Positions 1 to 13,300 of a stretch of 64,000 bases of DNA are shown here, piece by piece. Made by a program: the position numbers and the translations under genes. Under the pieces are notes generated by a model that had not been told where the DNA came from, searched no databases, and saw only the letters and a list, made by a program, of their open reading frames with translations. Source of the DNA: Oegoconia quadripuncta (taxonomy: Eukaryota; Arthropoda; Insecta; Lepidoptera; Autostichidae); NCBI GenBank assembly GCA_949316235.1, contig OX438748.1:25484575-25548574 (forward strand). The letters are read 5' to 3'. How positions within the stretch are numbered: the stretch's first letter is position 1; every line of letters starts with the position of its first letter.

Positions 1-1267
1 TGCAGACTACAAGATCACTCTTCCGAATAGACGTTCTATCAAACGTCAAATCTCACAAGGTGTGTGTGTGGTATGTCGTGCATGTGTGTTCCACTGGGTG
101 ACATGGAAAAAAGTTTTTACACTAAAATTATGGCATTCCCTGTCAACCATGTTTCGTTTAGCAAATTTTAACTGCCACTAATTCTAATAAATAAGTAAGA
201 TCCAAAATAACTAGAATTAAAAAAAATTGTTTGTGGGACCTGGGACTAATTAGTGTTTCTTTTTTGTTCAATAAAACTAGTCTGGCCAACGAAAGCGCGA
301 CCTGGAAAAAAGTTTTCACATAACAACATTTAATAGGTATTATGTTAACATGACCACATTATATACAGGGTGTAATCGTTAAGTGTGCACAGGCGATTAT
401 TCCGTAACTATTATAGATATCAAAAGACTTTAAACTGATATCGAAAATACTTTACCTGATGAGTAAAATGACAATAATAACTTTTTAAAAATAAAACGAG
501 AAATATCCAAAAAAAAAATATTAAACACTCCCATACATTTTATTTCTTAGTAAGTACAGAATTTTGTACCTATTCAAAGCAGATGTTCGAATTGACGTCC
601 TCGTTGTGCAATGCAACAATCACGATTATTGACGCAAATGGAAAAAACGCAATATTTATAATTTGTGCATTCTGAGTTTAGAAGCATATATTGTGCAGCA
701 AACGTTAGTGATGGTGTACAAGTGAAGGGAAGTGTAAATTAAAGTGCGTAACGGAGCTTTTGGGTTCCCACAAGAAGCCGCCAAAATCTTTTGTAAAGCA
801 TTGTGCCACTTTACTGAAGAATGACTTGACCGTGACTAGACTCTGTATACGCCAAGTATACGACGAATTACTGGTTTTGACTGAGACTGACTTATAAACT
901 GAAGAAATAAAACATGGCTGTATAGGCTTGATCCCTTTGCCTTCTCCGAGACGGAGAATAAAACGAAAAAAAAACGTTCCTTGCGGACTTGCCGGCTAGC
1001 TGGCTGCGGGCGGCCACAGATTACTCAGAGAGTGTCTAAGCTGCGGCAAAACCTATTATAATTGTGAAAAGCAAAGAAAGAATATTTTATTTTACTATTT
1101 TTGCTAATTTTGGAAACGTGTAACCGGTACATTTTTAAATTTAATATATTGAGGTGTTTTACTTAACTTTTAGATATTTTAGGTTAGTTCAGTCACCAAT
1201 TTGAATTGAATTAAATAGTTTGTTAACTAGATACCAGAGAGTCTCTGTACCAAATCAAATAAATACA
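1..1267. other. Upstream region of the helicase gene
   Basis: No open reading frame with recognisable domains is visible. The region is AT-rich, apart from a GC-richer patch near 975-1040. It holds one copy of a dispersed repeat (656-911). A TCAGTC initiator-like sequence at about 1190 lies roughly 80 bases before the first ATG and could be a transcription start, but no TATA box or other firm promoter element was seen. Confidence 0.4.
656..911 (+). repeat. Dispersed repeat, copy 1 of 2
   Basis: About 255 bases closely match 38134-38389 in the same orientation, with scattered substitutions and small indels. One copy lies about 360 bases upstream of the helicase start and the other inside its intron 17. 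I recognise no transposon family and see no clear terminal repeats. Confidence 0.75.
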
Positions 1268-1370
1268 ATGTTTTTAAGGCATTTCATTGGAAGTGCTAGT
1301 TTTTACAGCAATCGCTTTGTGAACCACATAGTGAGTAAGAGAAACTTGGCCCAATGTAGACATTGCTTTG
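1268..1370 (+). CDS. DHX30: Helicase exon 1 (start codon, presequence)
   Basis: Starts at the ATG following AAATACA and ends at a strong GTAAGT donor, leaving one base of a split codon. It encodes about 34 residues rich in Arg, Lys, His, Ser and Phe with no acidic residue, consistent with mitochondrial import. No upstream in-frame ATG was preferred. A 5' non-coding exon further upstream cannot be excluded. Confidence 0.8.
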
Positions 1371-4300
1371 GTAAGTAATACTATAAATCTAGATTTTTAT
1401 AACCTTAAAAATCCACTATCAGAATTAGTCATGGGTATGGTATTACCTAACTCTTTTAAAGGCCAACATTGTTTTGTGAGAATATTTTTGGCTTAGAAGA
1501 CATTGTGTGTATCCACAAGTCTAGCCTGTATGGACAGCATTTATATTGTATTTATCACTTCTGTATGGTAAGGCGGCCTACCGTCCCGGATTCTGCGGGA
1601 CCGTCCCGATATTGCAGTTGTAATTCCGCATTGGAATCATAAGAAAAATCCCATAAAACTCTAATGCAACCCGGATATCACCCATTCCTAGCTGTTGAAA
1701 GAAAATTAAAAAATTCACTGTTGATACATATGATTTTAAAAATCCATAATTTTTGGAACACCTATATTTAATTTCGTGACCCCAAAAAAAACAGACACTA
1801 ATGGTCAAATGTCCCGCATAGACTTTTCATAGAATCGGCCGCCTTGTGTTATTGGAAAGTTATTGCACAGGTAGAACCTGTATTCTCTGGTTTGTGTAGC
1901 AGCAAATTAAATTGTAATAATGTGGATGTAAACTTCATAATTTGTAAGCTTTGTGAATACTGTTTTACTTTAGAGAATGAAACCTTACTGAAGTTGGCTG
2001 TTTTATACCAAGTTTTGGCATTTCAGTTATTTATTATCTAATTACTTTCTCTTTTTGTCCCATTAAACTGATACCCTCATTAATAAGTGGTAATGTAAGA
2101 AAAGGATATGGACATGAAACACCGAAATCAGTCATAGAATCTTGGAATAATGTGTGCATATAATAAAATACATCTTGTCAGTTAAAAATCCCTTGGTAAT
2201 TGAAAACTCGAATAAAGTTTTATTTCGTAAGTTATATAAAAAATATTTGTAAGCATCATGACACAATTTATTGCACATTCACAAGCAGACTCCCCAGAGA
2301 AGAAAGAGCAAGAAAGTCAGGGGTGCTCTTTTTAAATAAGTGTATTTGCAATTAATGATTCACAAACAAAAAAAAAGAAAACAATATACTGGATATCGCC
2401 GAGCGGTTCATATCCACGTATTCTTATCATCTAGCTAAATAGTCAGAAAATTTATAATAGCCTTTGGCACATAGTTTCCGTTCAATGGTACTTTTAAATT
2501 TATTTTAAGGCAAGTCTATTGGAACCTTATTACAAAAGTGTATACATTGTCCCTTCACTAACATAGTGATTTTGTGTAAGCAACTATATGAATGTAACAC
2601 CTTGTATTCTCAAACTTTCAGGTTTATCGAGCATTTTCAACAGAAATGGAAATCAATTGGACAGAGAAATTAAATTATTTTATACAAAATGTTTTCTGCC
2701 AATTCATAAAAAGTGTTATTCCAAAGACTTAACCCAGGATGATTTATCATCCTTGAAATTTATACAAGAAAATGGTACGTAAAATGTGTGTAATATTTAG
2801 AATATAAAAGTAGTTTAATGAAACACATTAAGACCGTTCGGGTTCAGAAGCTCATGATTGAGTTGCCAGCTTTTCCTTGACCCTTTAAAGTATTTTTGCA
2901 ACATGGACACTGACAGTGTCGTTTCTCTGAGGTTGAGATCCAAATTGACATCATTCTAATGACATTGAGAGTTACTGACATAACTCATAAAATATAGCTT
3001 ATTTAATAAAAAAATAAATTAAGAAGTTGAAGTGGCAATGGGCTGGCCACTAAGTTGCAGAATAGTAACAAAGTGTTAACTAGACAGACAAAAAACATTA
3101 TTATATTTCATTATAAATTATTTCATAATAGTTTTGTTATATTAGGTTGATATTATTATATCAATATATCATTATATATTGCAGTGATTAAACTAAACTA
3201 CATTAATGAATTAAACTTCATAGTCCACATTTTTTAATACTTAAATTATAACTAAATAAAAATATTACTACTAAATTATAAGAGCAATAGTATGCATTGC
3301 TTTGTTTATCTTTCGAATGGTGTACCTACTTGATACTTGATGGTGGGCTCCCTTTTCCGCATTTAGACTCCTATTCGGTCCATTATGCGTGGGAGTGCCA
3401 GCTAGCTCAGCCAGCCCAGCTCCTTCCAGAAGCACAGAAGTCTCCTGGGACGTTCACAGGCCTCTCGGAGCGACCTCGGCGATTTGAGGATTTGTACCCG
3501 TTGTGATGCCACTCCCTCGCACTCCAGGATAACGTGGGCGGCTGTTTCCTCAGCATTAAGACAGCCCCTAATGGTGTACCTATTTGAAAGGGTATCAATC
3601 AATTACTTCGAAGTGTAGATTAATATAATTTCTAAAATGATGCTGTAAATTTTTTCAATAATATAGAGCTACTCTATATGCATACATATTTTTACTAATT
3701 TGTCCCTTGATATAAAATTGCAGACCTAAAGAAAATATCAGAACTCTTTCCACAACCACGAGTGACCTTATATGAACTGTCTACAAGGACACCGGATAAG
3801 GTATTCGATATTCATTTCAAACAAAATGTGGTGACACCGAAAAGCAGGAAGAAAAAGATTCAAGATAAAGACTGGACGTGTACATATGCTTTTGTTTGGC
3901 CGGAGCAGATGAAGTTTGAGAGGTAATTACCAGAGGAAATTGTCATCAATCATCAATAAATTTAGAAACAAATTAGATAAATACTTAAGTAAAAATAAAT
4001 AAAAAAATAGAAATATTTAACTTAGACAACTGAGAAATTAAACTCATAAGTTGTTTCAACTATAAGATTCATCAGTTGTTTCAACTGCCTGATGACAGTG
4101 CCTCCACAAACTTATGTTCAAGTAAATACCCAAAATAATAATTCAACACTCAACTCAAGACCATTATCATATAGCCAAGTACATGGAACTACAAATAAAA
4201 ATTTTAGATAATAGAGAACTTATTCCAAATTATAATAAAGCCAGTGACAAGACGTCACAGCCAACTCACTTTAGCAAAATAGATGCTAACTGTAGAACCC

Positions 4301-7300
4301 ATGGCTTCCAGGAGCCACAGCACATTAGTTACCACCTAGAAAAATTGATCACAAAACAAGCTGAAAAGATTGATCAACTCCTAGAACATATGAGCACTCT
4401 ATTGCATCTTATAATAATGATTGTTAATAAAATTCTGTGATTTAAGAATGGCAACTGGAACATAAATGGCTTATTGCCAAACAAACAGAAAGTTAACAAA
4501 ATCGATATCATTCTTATCTCCGAAACTCACTTGAATTACCAAAAGAGTTTTAACATTAATGGTTATAACGTGTATACCACTAACCACCCTGATAACACTT
4601 CCCACTTGGGACCAACGTGATCATCGAAAAGCAGCATTCATCAGGCAGAGGAGATGATTCCAATGGGTATCACACTCTACCCCCGTGACACAATGCGCAA
4701 AAAACTTGGAGAAAATATGATTTCCAAATAAATTTCACATCATGAACCCGACCGACCCGCCAGTCGCATATAAATCTTCCGCAGGCGCGTGCGTTTGCGA
4801 AACAAAATTAAACTACCTATGCCAATAACTTCTATTTCACTTACCTAATATGCCCTATTTTTTTTCCTTGCGGTATAAATGAAAAACGTTCATTATTAAT
4901 AATTTATTTTCACAATCTCATTTATAAGACGCCTCAAGAGGCGCAGGATCCTGGAACTCGAAAACCTAGAGTAGCCTTCAGATTCAGGCAGTGGAGATGA
5001 TTCCAATGTGGATCACACCCCCGTGACACAACGATGAAGAAAACTTGGAGAAAATTTGAATTCCAAATAAATTTCACATGATGAACCCGACGAATCCCGC
5101 CAGTCGCATATAAATCGTCCGCAGGCGCGTGCGTTTTCAAAAGAAAATTAAACTTAGGTAGTATTGTAAATGCCAATAACTTCTACAGGGTGTCCCGAAA
5201 CTCAACGATAACCTGGCACCGGGCGAGAGGCCAAGGTATATCAGTTATGAAAAAAATGAGAAAAAAAATCCATGTCACTTAGTGAAGCGATAATAGAAAT
5301 TTTTCGAAAAAGTTGAAATTTGACACCCTCAGTCGCATTTTCAAGTACTGTGATCACAATTTTCACAATTTTACAGTAATTTTTTTGAGAATGTAATCTC
5401 AAATAACAGTGCTATTAATCGCAACCACAAATCAAAGTTAATACATTGTTAACTAAGTAAAATGAATTAAGTTTTGACGAGTTCTGGTTCAAAAAATTAT
5501 TATCAGTTAACTTTGACACTCCATGTTGGAAAAAAAATGCACCACACTACCCTTGGCAAGTATTTTCAAAAGATGGCCTATTTAGTCTAGATTTCAAAAT
5601 GGTATTACACTTGCTAGTTTTCTTGCCAATAAAAGTACTATTTCGTTTTTTTAGCGAAGGGATCCCACATTTCAATAAAAATACCTGATACTTTTTGTTT
5701 AAAAAGGTCGGCGTCTCCATTGTAATGAACAAAAGTCATAAAATGAGATAGTAGTTATGCTGTCCGTCAGAGCGAGACAGTTAGTCATTCGACTTTTAGG
5801 GTGAGTGAGACAAATAGTGACGCCGATGTTGAATGTCGATGTCCAAAATAATTTGCTGAGATTGTTAGATGTACCACTCAACATCTACAGAGTAATATGG
5901 TATCAACAAGATGGTTGCCCAGCTCATTAAGCCCGGCCTGTACGAGAATATTTAAGCGAAGAATATCCCGACAGATGGGTCGGACGCCTTGGGTCAATTT
6001 TATGGCCACCTCGTTCTCCAGACCTGAATCCAGTAGATTTTTTTTACTGGGGATACATAAAAGACAAAGTCTACTCAAAACCAATACAAAATCTATCAGA
6101 ACGGCGCCAAAAAATTGATGCAGCATCAGAAGAAATAAAATCGAGAAGATATGCACGACTGGTCAAGAGGTCATTTCTGAGGCGTTGCAGAGCTTGTATT
6201 CTTGCCGGGGGAAAACAATTTGAGCATCTACTTTAGATTTAGAAGGATATTAAAATGTTTACGATAATTGATTGTTTTATTTTGATTAAGTTTTCCATGA
6301 GGTCCCTTTGCAAAAAGTATGAAATTACACTTTTCTTGACAAGAAAGGCGGCAAGTGTTGTACCATTTTGAAATCTAGACTAAATGGGCCATCTTTTGAA
6401 AATACTTGCCAAGGGTAGTGTGGTACTTTTTTTTTCCATTATGGAGTGTCAAAGTTAACTGATAATAATTTTTTGAACCAGAACTCGTCAAAACTTAATT
6501 TATTTTACTTAGTTAACAATGTATTAACTTTGATTTGTGGTTACGATTAATAGCACTGCTATTAGAGATTACATTCTTAAAAAAATTACTGTAAAATTGT
6601 GAAAATTGTGATCACAGTACTTAAAAATGCGACTAAGGGTGTCAAATTTTAAACTTTTTCGAAAAATTTCTATTATCGCTTTACTAAGTAACATGGATTT
6701 TTTTTCTCATTTTATTCATAACTGATATACCTTGGCCTCTCGCCCGGTACCAGGTTATCGTTGAGTTTCGGGACACCCTGTATATGCCCTACCTTCACTT
6801 ACCTAATATGCCCTAATTTTTTCCTTACGGTAAAAAAACTCATCCGGTATAAATAAAAACATCCAACACAAACATGACGACCTGTTTGGTGTAGTGGTTA
6901 GCAACTCTGGCCACTATACCAAAAGGTTGCGGGTTCGAATCCCGCTGGCGGCATATGTTTGTGTGATGAATACGTACATGTGTGTGTACCCGAGTTACGG
7001 ATGTTTTCATTTATAATAAGTATTTATTTACAAAAAAAAAAGTATTTATGTAGTTTATCAACCATCTGGTATCCACAACACAAGCCTATAGTTGCTTAGT
7101 GTGGAACTAGATTGCGCTGTGTGTATGTCTATGGATATTTATTATTATTTCTATTTTCAATTTCTTTTTCTCAGCATGAGCTGGTATTATCATACAATTA
7201 CCATCATATTATTATTATCCATATTTAATAAATTATTTTCACAATCTCATTTTCAGTACGGCCATATCGAAACGTCAAGCCGCAGAGAAAGCAGCCACCT

Positions 7301-10300
7301 TAGCACTCCAATACTTGTACACGAAAAAACGAATAGACAGTAAAGGGCGTCCAATATATGACAAGGTGGTGCTAGAAGATCTGCGTAGTAAATTGAATGA
7401 GCCCTTAACAGCGTCGATTAGTGAAAACGCTGTGGACAGTATCGAGAGGATATGGAATGATTATGAGAATGGAATAAGTAAGATAATTTACTTTTATTAA
7501 TTAACCTAACCAAAGAAAAGTTAGATTGGGAATTTGTTAATAATCATCCACCTTCAAATCTGGATCTAATGAGAAAAAATCTTACTAAATCCATCATGGC
7601 TCTGGCCAATAGGTGTTAATTTTAAGGGATATTTTTTATTGTTATTAGGACTTTGACATCCCATTTTAATATGCATATTCATAATCATAACCATTGTCAA
7701 CAACGTAATGTGAATCTTCGTGAGCGTCGGGCGGTCTCCCAATTTGCATTCAATTAATGATTTTTTTTTATGCATAATGGGTTGGTGCTTGACCTCAATC
7801 ACACCTGATGTTAAGTGAAGAGGAGGTCGAAGGTGGAAGCGTACTGACCCGGAAACCCCAACCCATTTGGGTGACTGGCTATCTTATATTTTTTCAATAA
7901 GGTTCCTGTTGATATACAAAATCTTCCTTTCAATAAATTTAAAGATGCTATAAAACAGAAAGTTATTAAGAAAGCATATTATAAATATTAGATTATTTAG
8001 ATGATAAATATTCATGGACATAACCAGCCCGTTCGCATAACACCTGGTTATGCATTTATCACAATTAATAATGAAATATTATAATATAAAATATTAATTA
8101 ATAATTTTGTAATATAAAAACCTTTTTTTTAAAAGAGCAACCTCTCGAGCTTCTTGCTTGTTCTTCTCAGGGGAAAATTGCCTTTTGAACAAGCAGTAGC
8201 TTTAAAAATGTAAAATCTGACTATTGTAAGTGTACCCTGTGTACCTACAAAGTAAAGCATTTATGATTTGACTTTAATTTGATCTTTGACAACTGGCTGT
8301 TGATAGCATTATAGTGTTTTTGAGATAACTAAACCAGTCCTCTAAGTGAAGGCCCCCTTCAGCTTCATCTTCACTTAACAAGTGTTATTGAGGTCAAACG
8401 CTGATAAAACTTATTTGCAGTGTTTGCTCAAAGATGACCGGGTAACCGTTTTATAATTCCTCAAGTGTATTTACATTGTTTTCCTTTTCAGAGCAAATAT
8501 ATGAAGCAACATTCGAAGAAGCAAAACGAGAGTTAAACTCGCTTCCGGCTGTTTTAACGAAAGATTCGACAATTGATGAAGAAGGTATTGTCACGTACGT
8601 GATTAATAAAATACTAAGTGGTGAAATGAAACTAAAAATAAGTGAAGAACCAAAAAAGTGGCAAAACAATTTGGTTGGTGTGGTGGTAGGGCATTTTAAA
8701 TGTCCGCCTGGCTTGCTACCACCATCTTATCTAAATCTGCCTCCAAGCAGCAATGTTAATGTCATTGTTGTGTTCCGGTTGTCAGAGATAAGATAGCCAG
8801 TCCCCCAAATGTGTTGGAGTTTTCGGGTCCGTACGCTTCCACCTTCGACCTCATCTTCACTTAACATCAGTTGTGATTGAGGTCAAGAACCAACCCGTTG
8901 TGCATAAAAGAAACGATTTTCATGTGGTTCCTGACTGCATCATCAGCTCTGTCACATCATAAAAAGTCACATGTATGCAATAAATTTTAGTATAGTCAAC
9001 CAATTACGCCAATTTGTTGTTAACTGTTGATGTGGTCTTCTCCATGGATAGTCCATCATCAGTTCATTCAGTAGTATTCTTGATCGATCAACTGCAAATC
9101 TCTTGCTATCGGCCTGCGACTATCGAGCAACCCATCGAGTTGTATATGTAAGGACTTGTAGGAATGGAATTGAAATTAGATATAAAAACTTGGAGAAGTC
9201 GTTTATCCAACAGGGGACGTCTTTCGGCTGTTGAATGAAAGAGACAGATTTATTATAAAATGTAAAAATTTATTTATTTAAAAACAGTAACAAATAAAGA
9301 GATGGAATTTAAATATAAACTAGAACAAATGTAAAAAATTGGGGCCGCGAGGCGGGGTACCCAAAACGCTGGCAACGTTTCCTCGTTGGATGCAGATACT
9401 TAAGCGTTGAGCGAGGAAACAACCAGCTCTCGGGTCGCCAGTGACATCGACTAAGCGCTTTGAAATATAAAAAAAAAAATAAGAGCGCCACAAAAATGTA
9501 GGAAATGTTAAAAAATTAAAAAAAAATTATTAAACATTTATAAAATGTTAAGCATTTATAAAATGTTCAAGTGAGAATGAAATAGAATGAAAATATGAAT
9601 TTGTTAGTTCAGTTGGGGCCATGCGTTGAGTGAAAGGGTTGGATAAAACGCAGAGCAATTGGAAGTGTCGTTTGATTAACAGTGGTGTCGATTCGGATGT
9701 ACAACGAACTAACTAAATTTAAATTATATGTATCCTTTTCTAACCACTAATACATGAAAAGGACGACATATAATTAAGTCCTGTCAAATTAAGTAAAATG
9801 ATCAAAACAAGCACTTCTTTATCAATATTAGGTGTACACCTAGCGACGTCACGATTAAAATACTATAGAGCGACTTGTTTTGACAGCTCTTAACTTAATT
9901 TGACAGGCCTTAATTTATAGTCGTCCCTTTCATGTTAATAGTGTTAGAAAAGGATGTATCTGCTTTAAATTTAGTTAGTTCGTTGTACATCCGAATCGAC
10001 ACCAGTATCTTACAGTCTTAGGGCCGTATTAATAAATCGATCTTGTGATTGAGATCGCGTCTCAGTCTCAATACAATTTTTTTAATACTGTTCTAATATG
10101 CAACAGATTCTCAAGCATCAACTTGAAAACGGTTTATTAATACGGGCGTTACGCTTATTTAGAATAGGTATACAATGCATTTGAAAGGGGCGCGTTGCTG
10201 TCACAAGAAAGTTGTTGTAACATCTGTAATACAGTTTTTAACCATAAAAATTTATTCCATTAACGACCTGTTTGGTGTAGTGGTTAGAAACTGACCACTA

Positions 10301-13300
10301 TACCAAAAGATCGCGGGTTCGAATCCCGCTAGGGGCATATGTTTGTATGATGAATACGGACACGGACATGTGTACCCGAGTTATGGATGTTATAATTTAT
10401 AATAAGTTACAAAAAAAAAATATTTATGTAGTATATCAACCATTTGGTAACCAAAACACAAGCCTATAGTTGCTTAATGTGGAACTATATGGTATTGTGT
10501 GTATGTCCAAGGACATTTATGTATTATTATTATGACGACCGATTGGTGTAGTGGATAGTGACCCTGTCAACGAAACCAACGGTTGCGGGTTCGAATCCCG
10601 CGACGGGTAAATGTTTGTGTGATGAATATGAACATTTATTCCTGAGTCATGGATGTTTATATAAATATTTATGTATGTTTATCCGTTATCTAGTATCCAT
10701 AGTACAAGCTTTGCTTAGTTTGGAACTAGATTATTGGTGTAAGTGTCCCAAATATTTATTTTTATTTTTTATCTCGCTCGATCCTTGAACAGCCTTGGGC
10801 CGGTACTGTCTGACGTTTCAACGTACGTACAATTACTATTGGCATTATTATTCACGGTAGCCTTTTGCTTCCTAAACATTAACACTCACTGCGTTGTGGC
10901 GCTGTCCGTGGTGTATCAAAACAGGGTGTCAAGCATAACTTGATCCTCTTCCCCATAGGTTAAGCCTTAGTGCTGATTTTGAATTCATTTAGCTACACTC
11001 CCATTTGCCGAGGTGGGGGGTGGGATACTTCTTTCCTACTTCACACCTTTATCTCTTCTTTAATTAGTCTGGGGTCTGAGTATCCATAGTACAAGCTTTG
11101 CTTAGTTTGGGACTAGATGATTGGTGTAAGTGTCCGAAATATTTATTTATTATATTATTATTATTATTCCATTGAGTTTGTATTAATAGAAATATTACTT
11201 TCAGATGATTATTCCGAAACTGAGATAGAATCAGATGATGAGACTACAGATCTATCAGGTAATTATATTGTGTCATCAATACCTGCCTCTACACTTCCCA
11301 CTATAACTTCTGTAAGCCAGCGTTATATGTACAGACGCTTACACCTATGAATAAAATTAGTTTATCATATTGATAACATGATTTGTAGTTTCTATAAATT
11401 TATTAAATGTACCTTCCTTATTTACACAATAAAGCGTATTGGATCGCGCTAAGTTTGAACGGTATTACCAACGCAAAAACGTTACGTTAAACACATTTCG
11501 TATCGCGCTAATTATTTGAATGGAAATTAACCTAGTCTTTTTTTAATACTCGTGGTTAGCTCTAAACATTTTGGGTTTGGTTTTACTTTGATAACGTCAA
11601 GGATATAATCGTTCATAAAAAATAGTACGATACCATTTTTTACTTTAGCTAAACTAAAGCTAAACCAAAAACGTTCCGTTCGAACAGTAGAACTCCTACC
11701 TACCTCGCAAAATATGTAGGTACTTGAAATGCCGGTCGCTTCTCATATTTAACATTGAAATAGCTCTAGAAAGTTGCTACGTACTTTTTTATTAACCGAG
11801 GATTCAAAAAGAGGAGGTTCTCAATTCGGCCGTTTGTATGTATGTACACCGATCGTTGTGAAGATCCTTGAGGGAGGCCTTTGTCCAGCAGTGGACGACT
11901 TTCGGCTGATATGATGATGATGTATGTACACCGATATATCCCAGATTTGGCGGTTGATTCACGTATTTATTTTTGTAAATGATAGGGGATACCGTCAAGT
12001 TGGCCCCATTGTAATTTCAGCCCAATCGGTTCAGTAGTTTTTCTGTAATCGTGGTAAAAAGCAGCACGGCATTACATACTTTATAGTGCCCGATTCATTG
12101 AAGTCGGTTTATTTATGTTAAAAAGTTTTGCTTAGCTGAATACGTGTTTGAACACAATCTCACCTGATAGAAAGTGGCGATGTGATCGTAGATGATACAG
12201 ATACTCAGTAGATGCCTATTCAATCTGCTCTTGAAGATCCCAAGGTTGTAGGATTCAGAAAAGATTGACACCGGAAGGGAATTCCATGCCTTGGCTGTTC
12301 GCGTTATGAATGAAGACTCGGACCGCTTAGTGCGAATGTTCGGTTTGTTGACTACATTCGGGTGGAATACCACGCCTAGTAGTCCGAAGATGAAATGGCG
12401 TATACTTGCTACTATTTGCTGCTAATCGTTAGATAATTTATACCTATGCATTCTGAAAGCAAGCTACTTTTTAGATGGCCAGCCATAGTGACTATTCTTA
12501 TGTCAGGATTGCTGGTCACTTATCCGATGAATAAAAACTGCGCACCATAAACTTCTCATACACCGATCTAGGTTACACCTTCATAAGAATTTGTTCAAAA
12601 TTGGTCCTAAGAGTTATTGACTGTCTCATAGACTAGTTATAGAAGCCCTAGCTTCGCCTAAAACACAGGATTTTCCTAATTCAAGCACTAGTGTTACAGT
12701 TGCAATTCAGTATTATTATGTAGATTTTATATTTTAATGTACAGTCGCGGAATGAAAAGGTTCGTCATCTTAAAGTTGACTTTTGCTTGACATTCGATAA
12801 CAATGGCAGGTCAAACTAATAAAAAGGTTTTAGCTCAACTATTCATAGTCAAGGAACATTAGTTCGGTTAAATATGAACCCCGTCGTCAAAGAGTTATGC
12901 ATAATTTTCTATGCAACATTTGGGTGTGTTACTTAATTTAGAAAGGTCACATGTGCCTGCTAAGTGTCAAATTAAAGTATTTGAAAACTGACGAACCCTT
13001 TCATTTCATTAGATTTGTTTTGATCATGTTCCAAACTAGACAAAGCCGCTACTTTGAATACTAGGTAACGATTAAACATACATAAATATTAGGTCCTTAC
13101 CTATGAAATTGGCGTTTTGTATGAAGAATTTCATTAAGACTGTTTTCTCCATACAAACATTTTAGATTTTTTTTTGGGAACGGCAAATTTTCTCCATACA
13201 AACATTTTTGATTTTTTTTTGGAACGGCAATTCCAAATTTAGCTAAACTTTGTGTGTATTATCGGATAACATTAAGTTAAGTATAGGCAGCGTTAATTTT

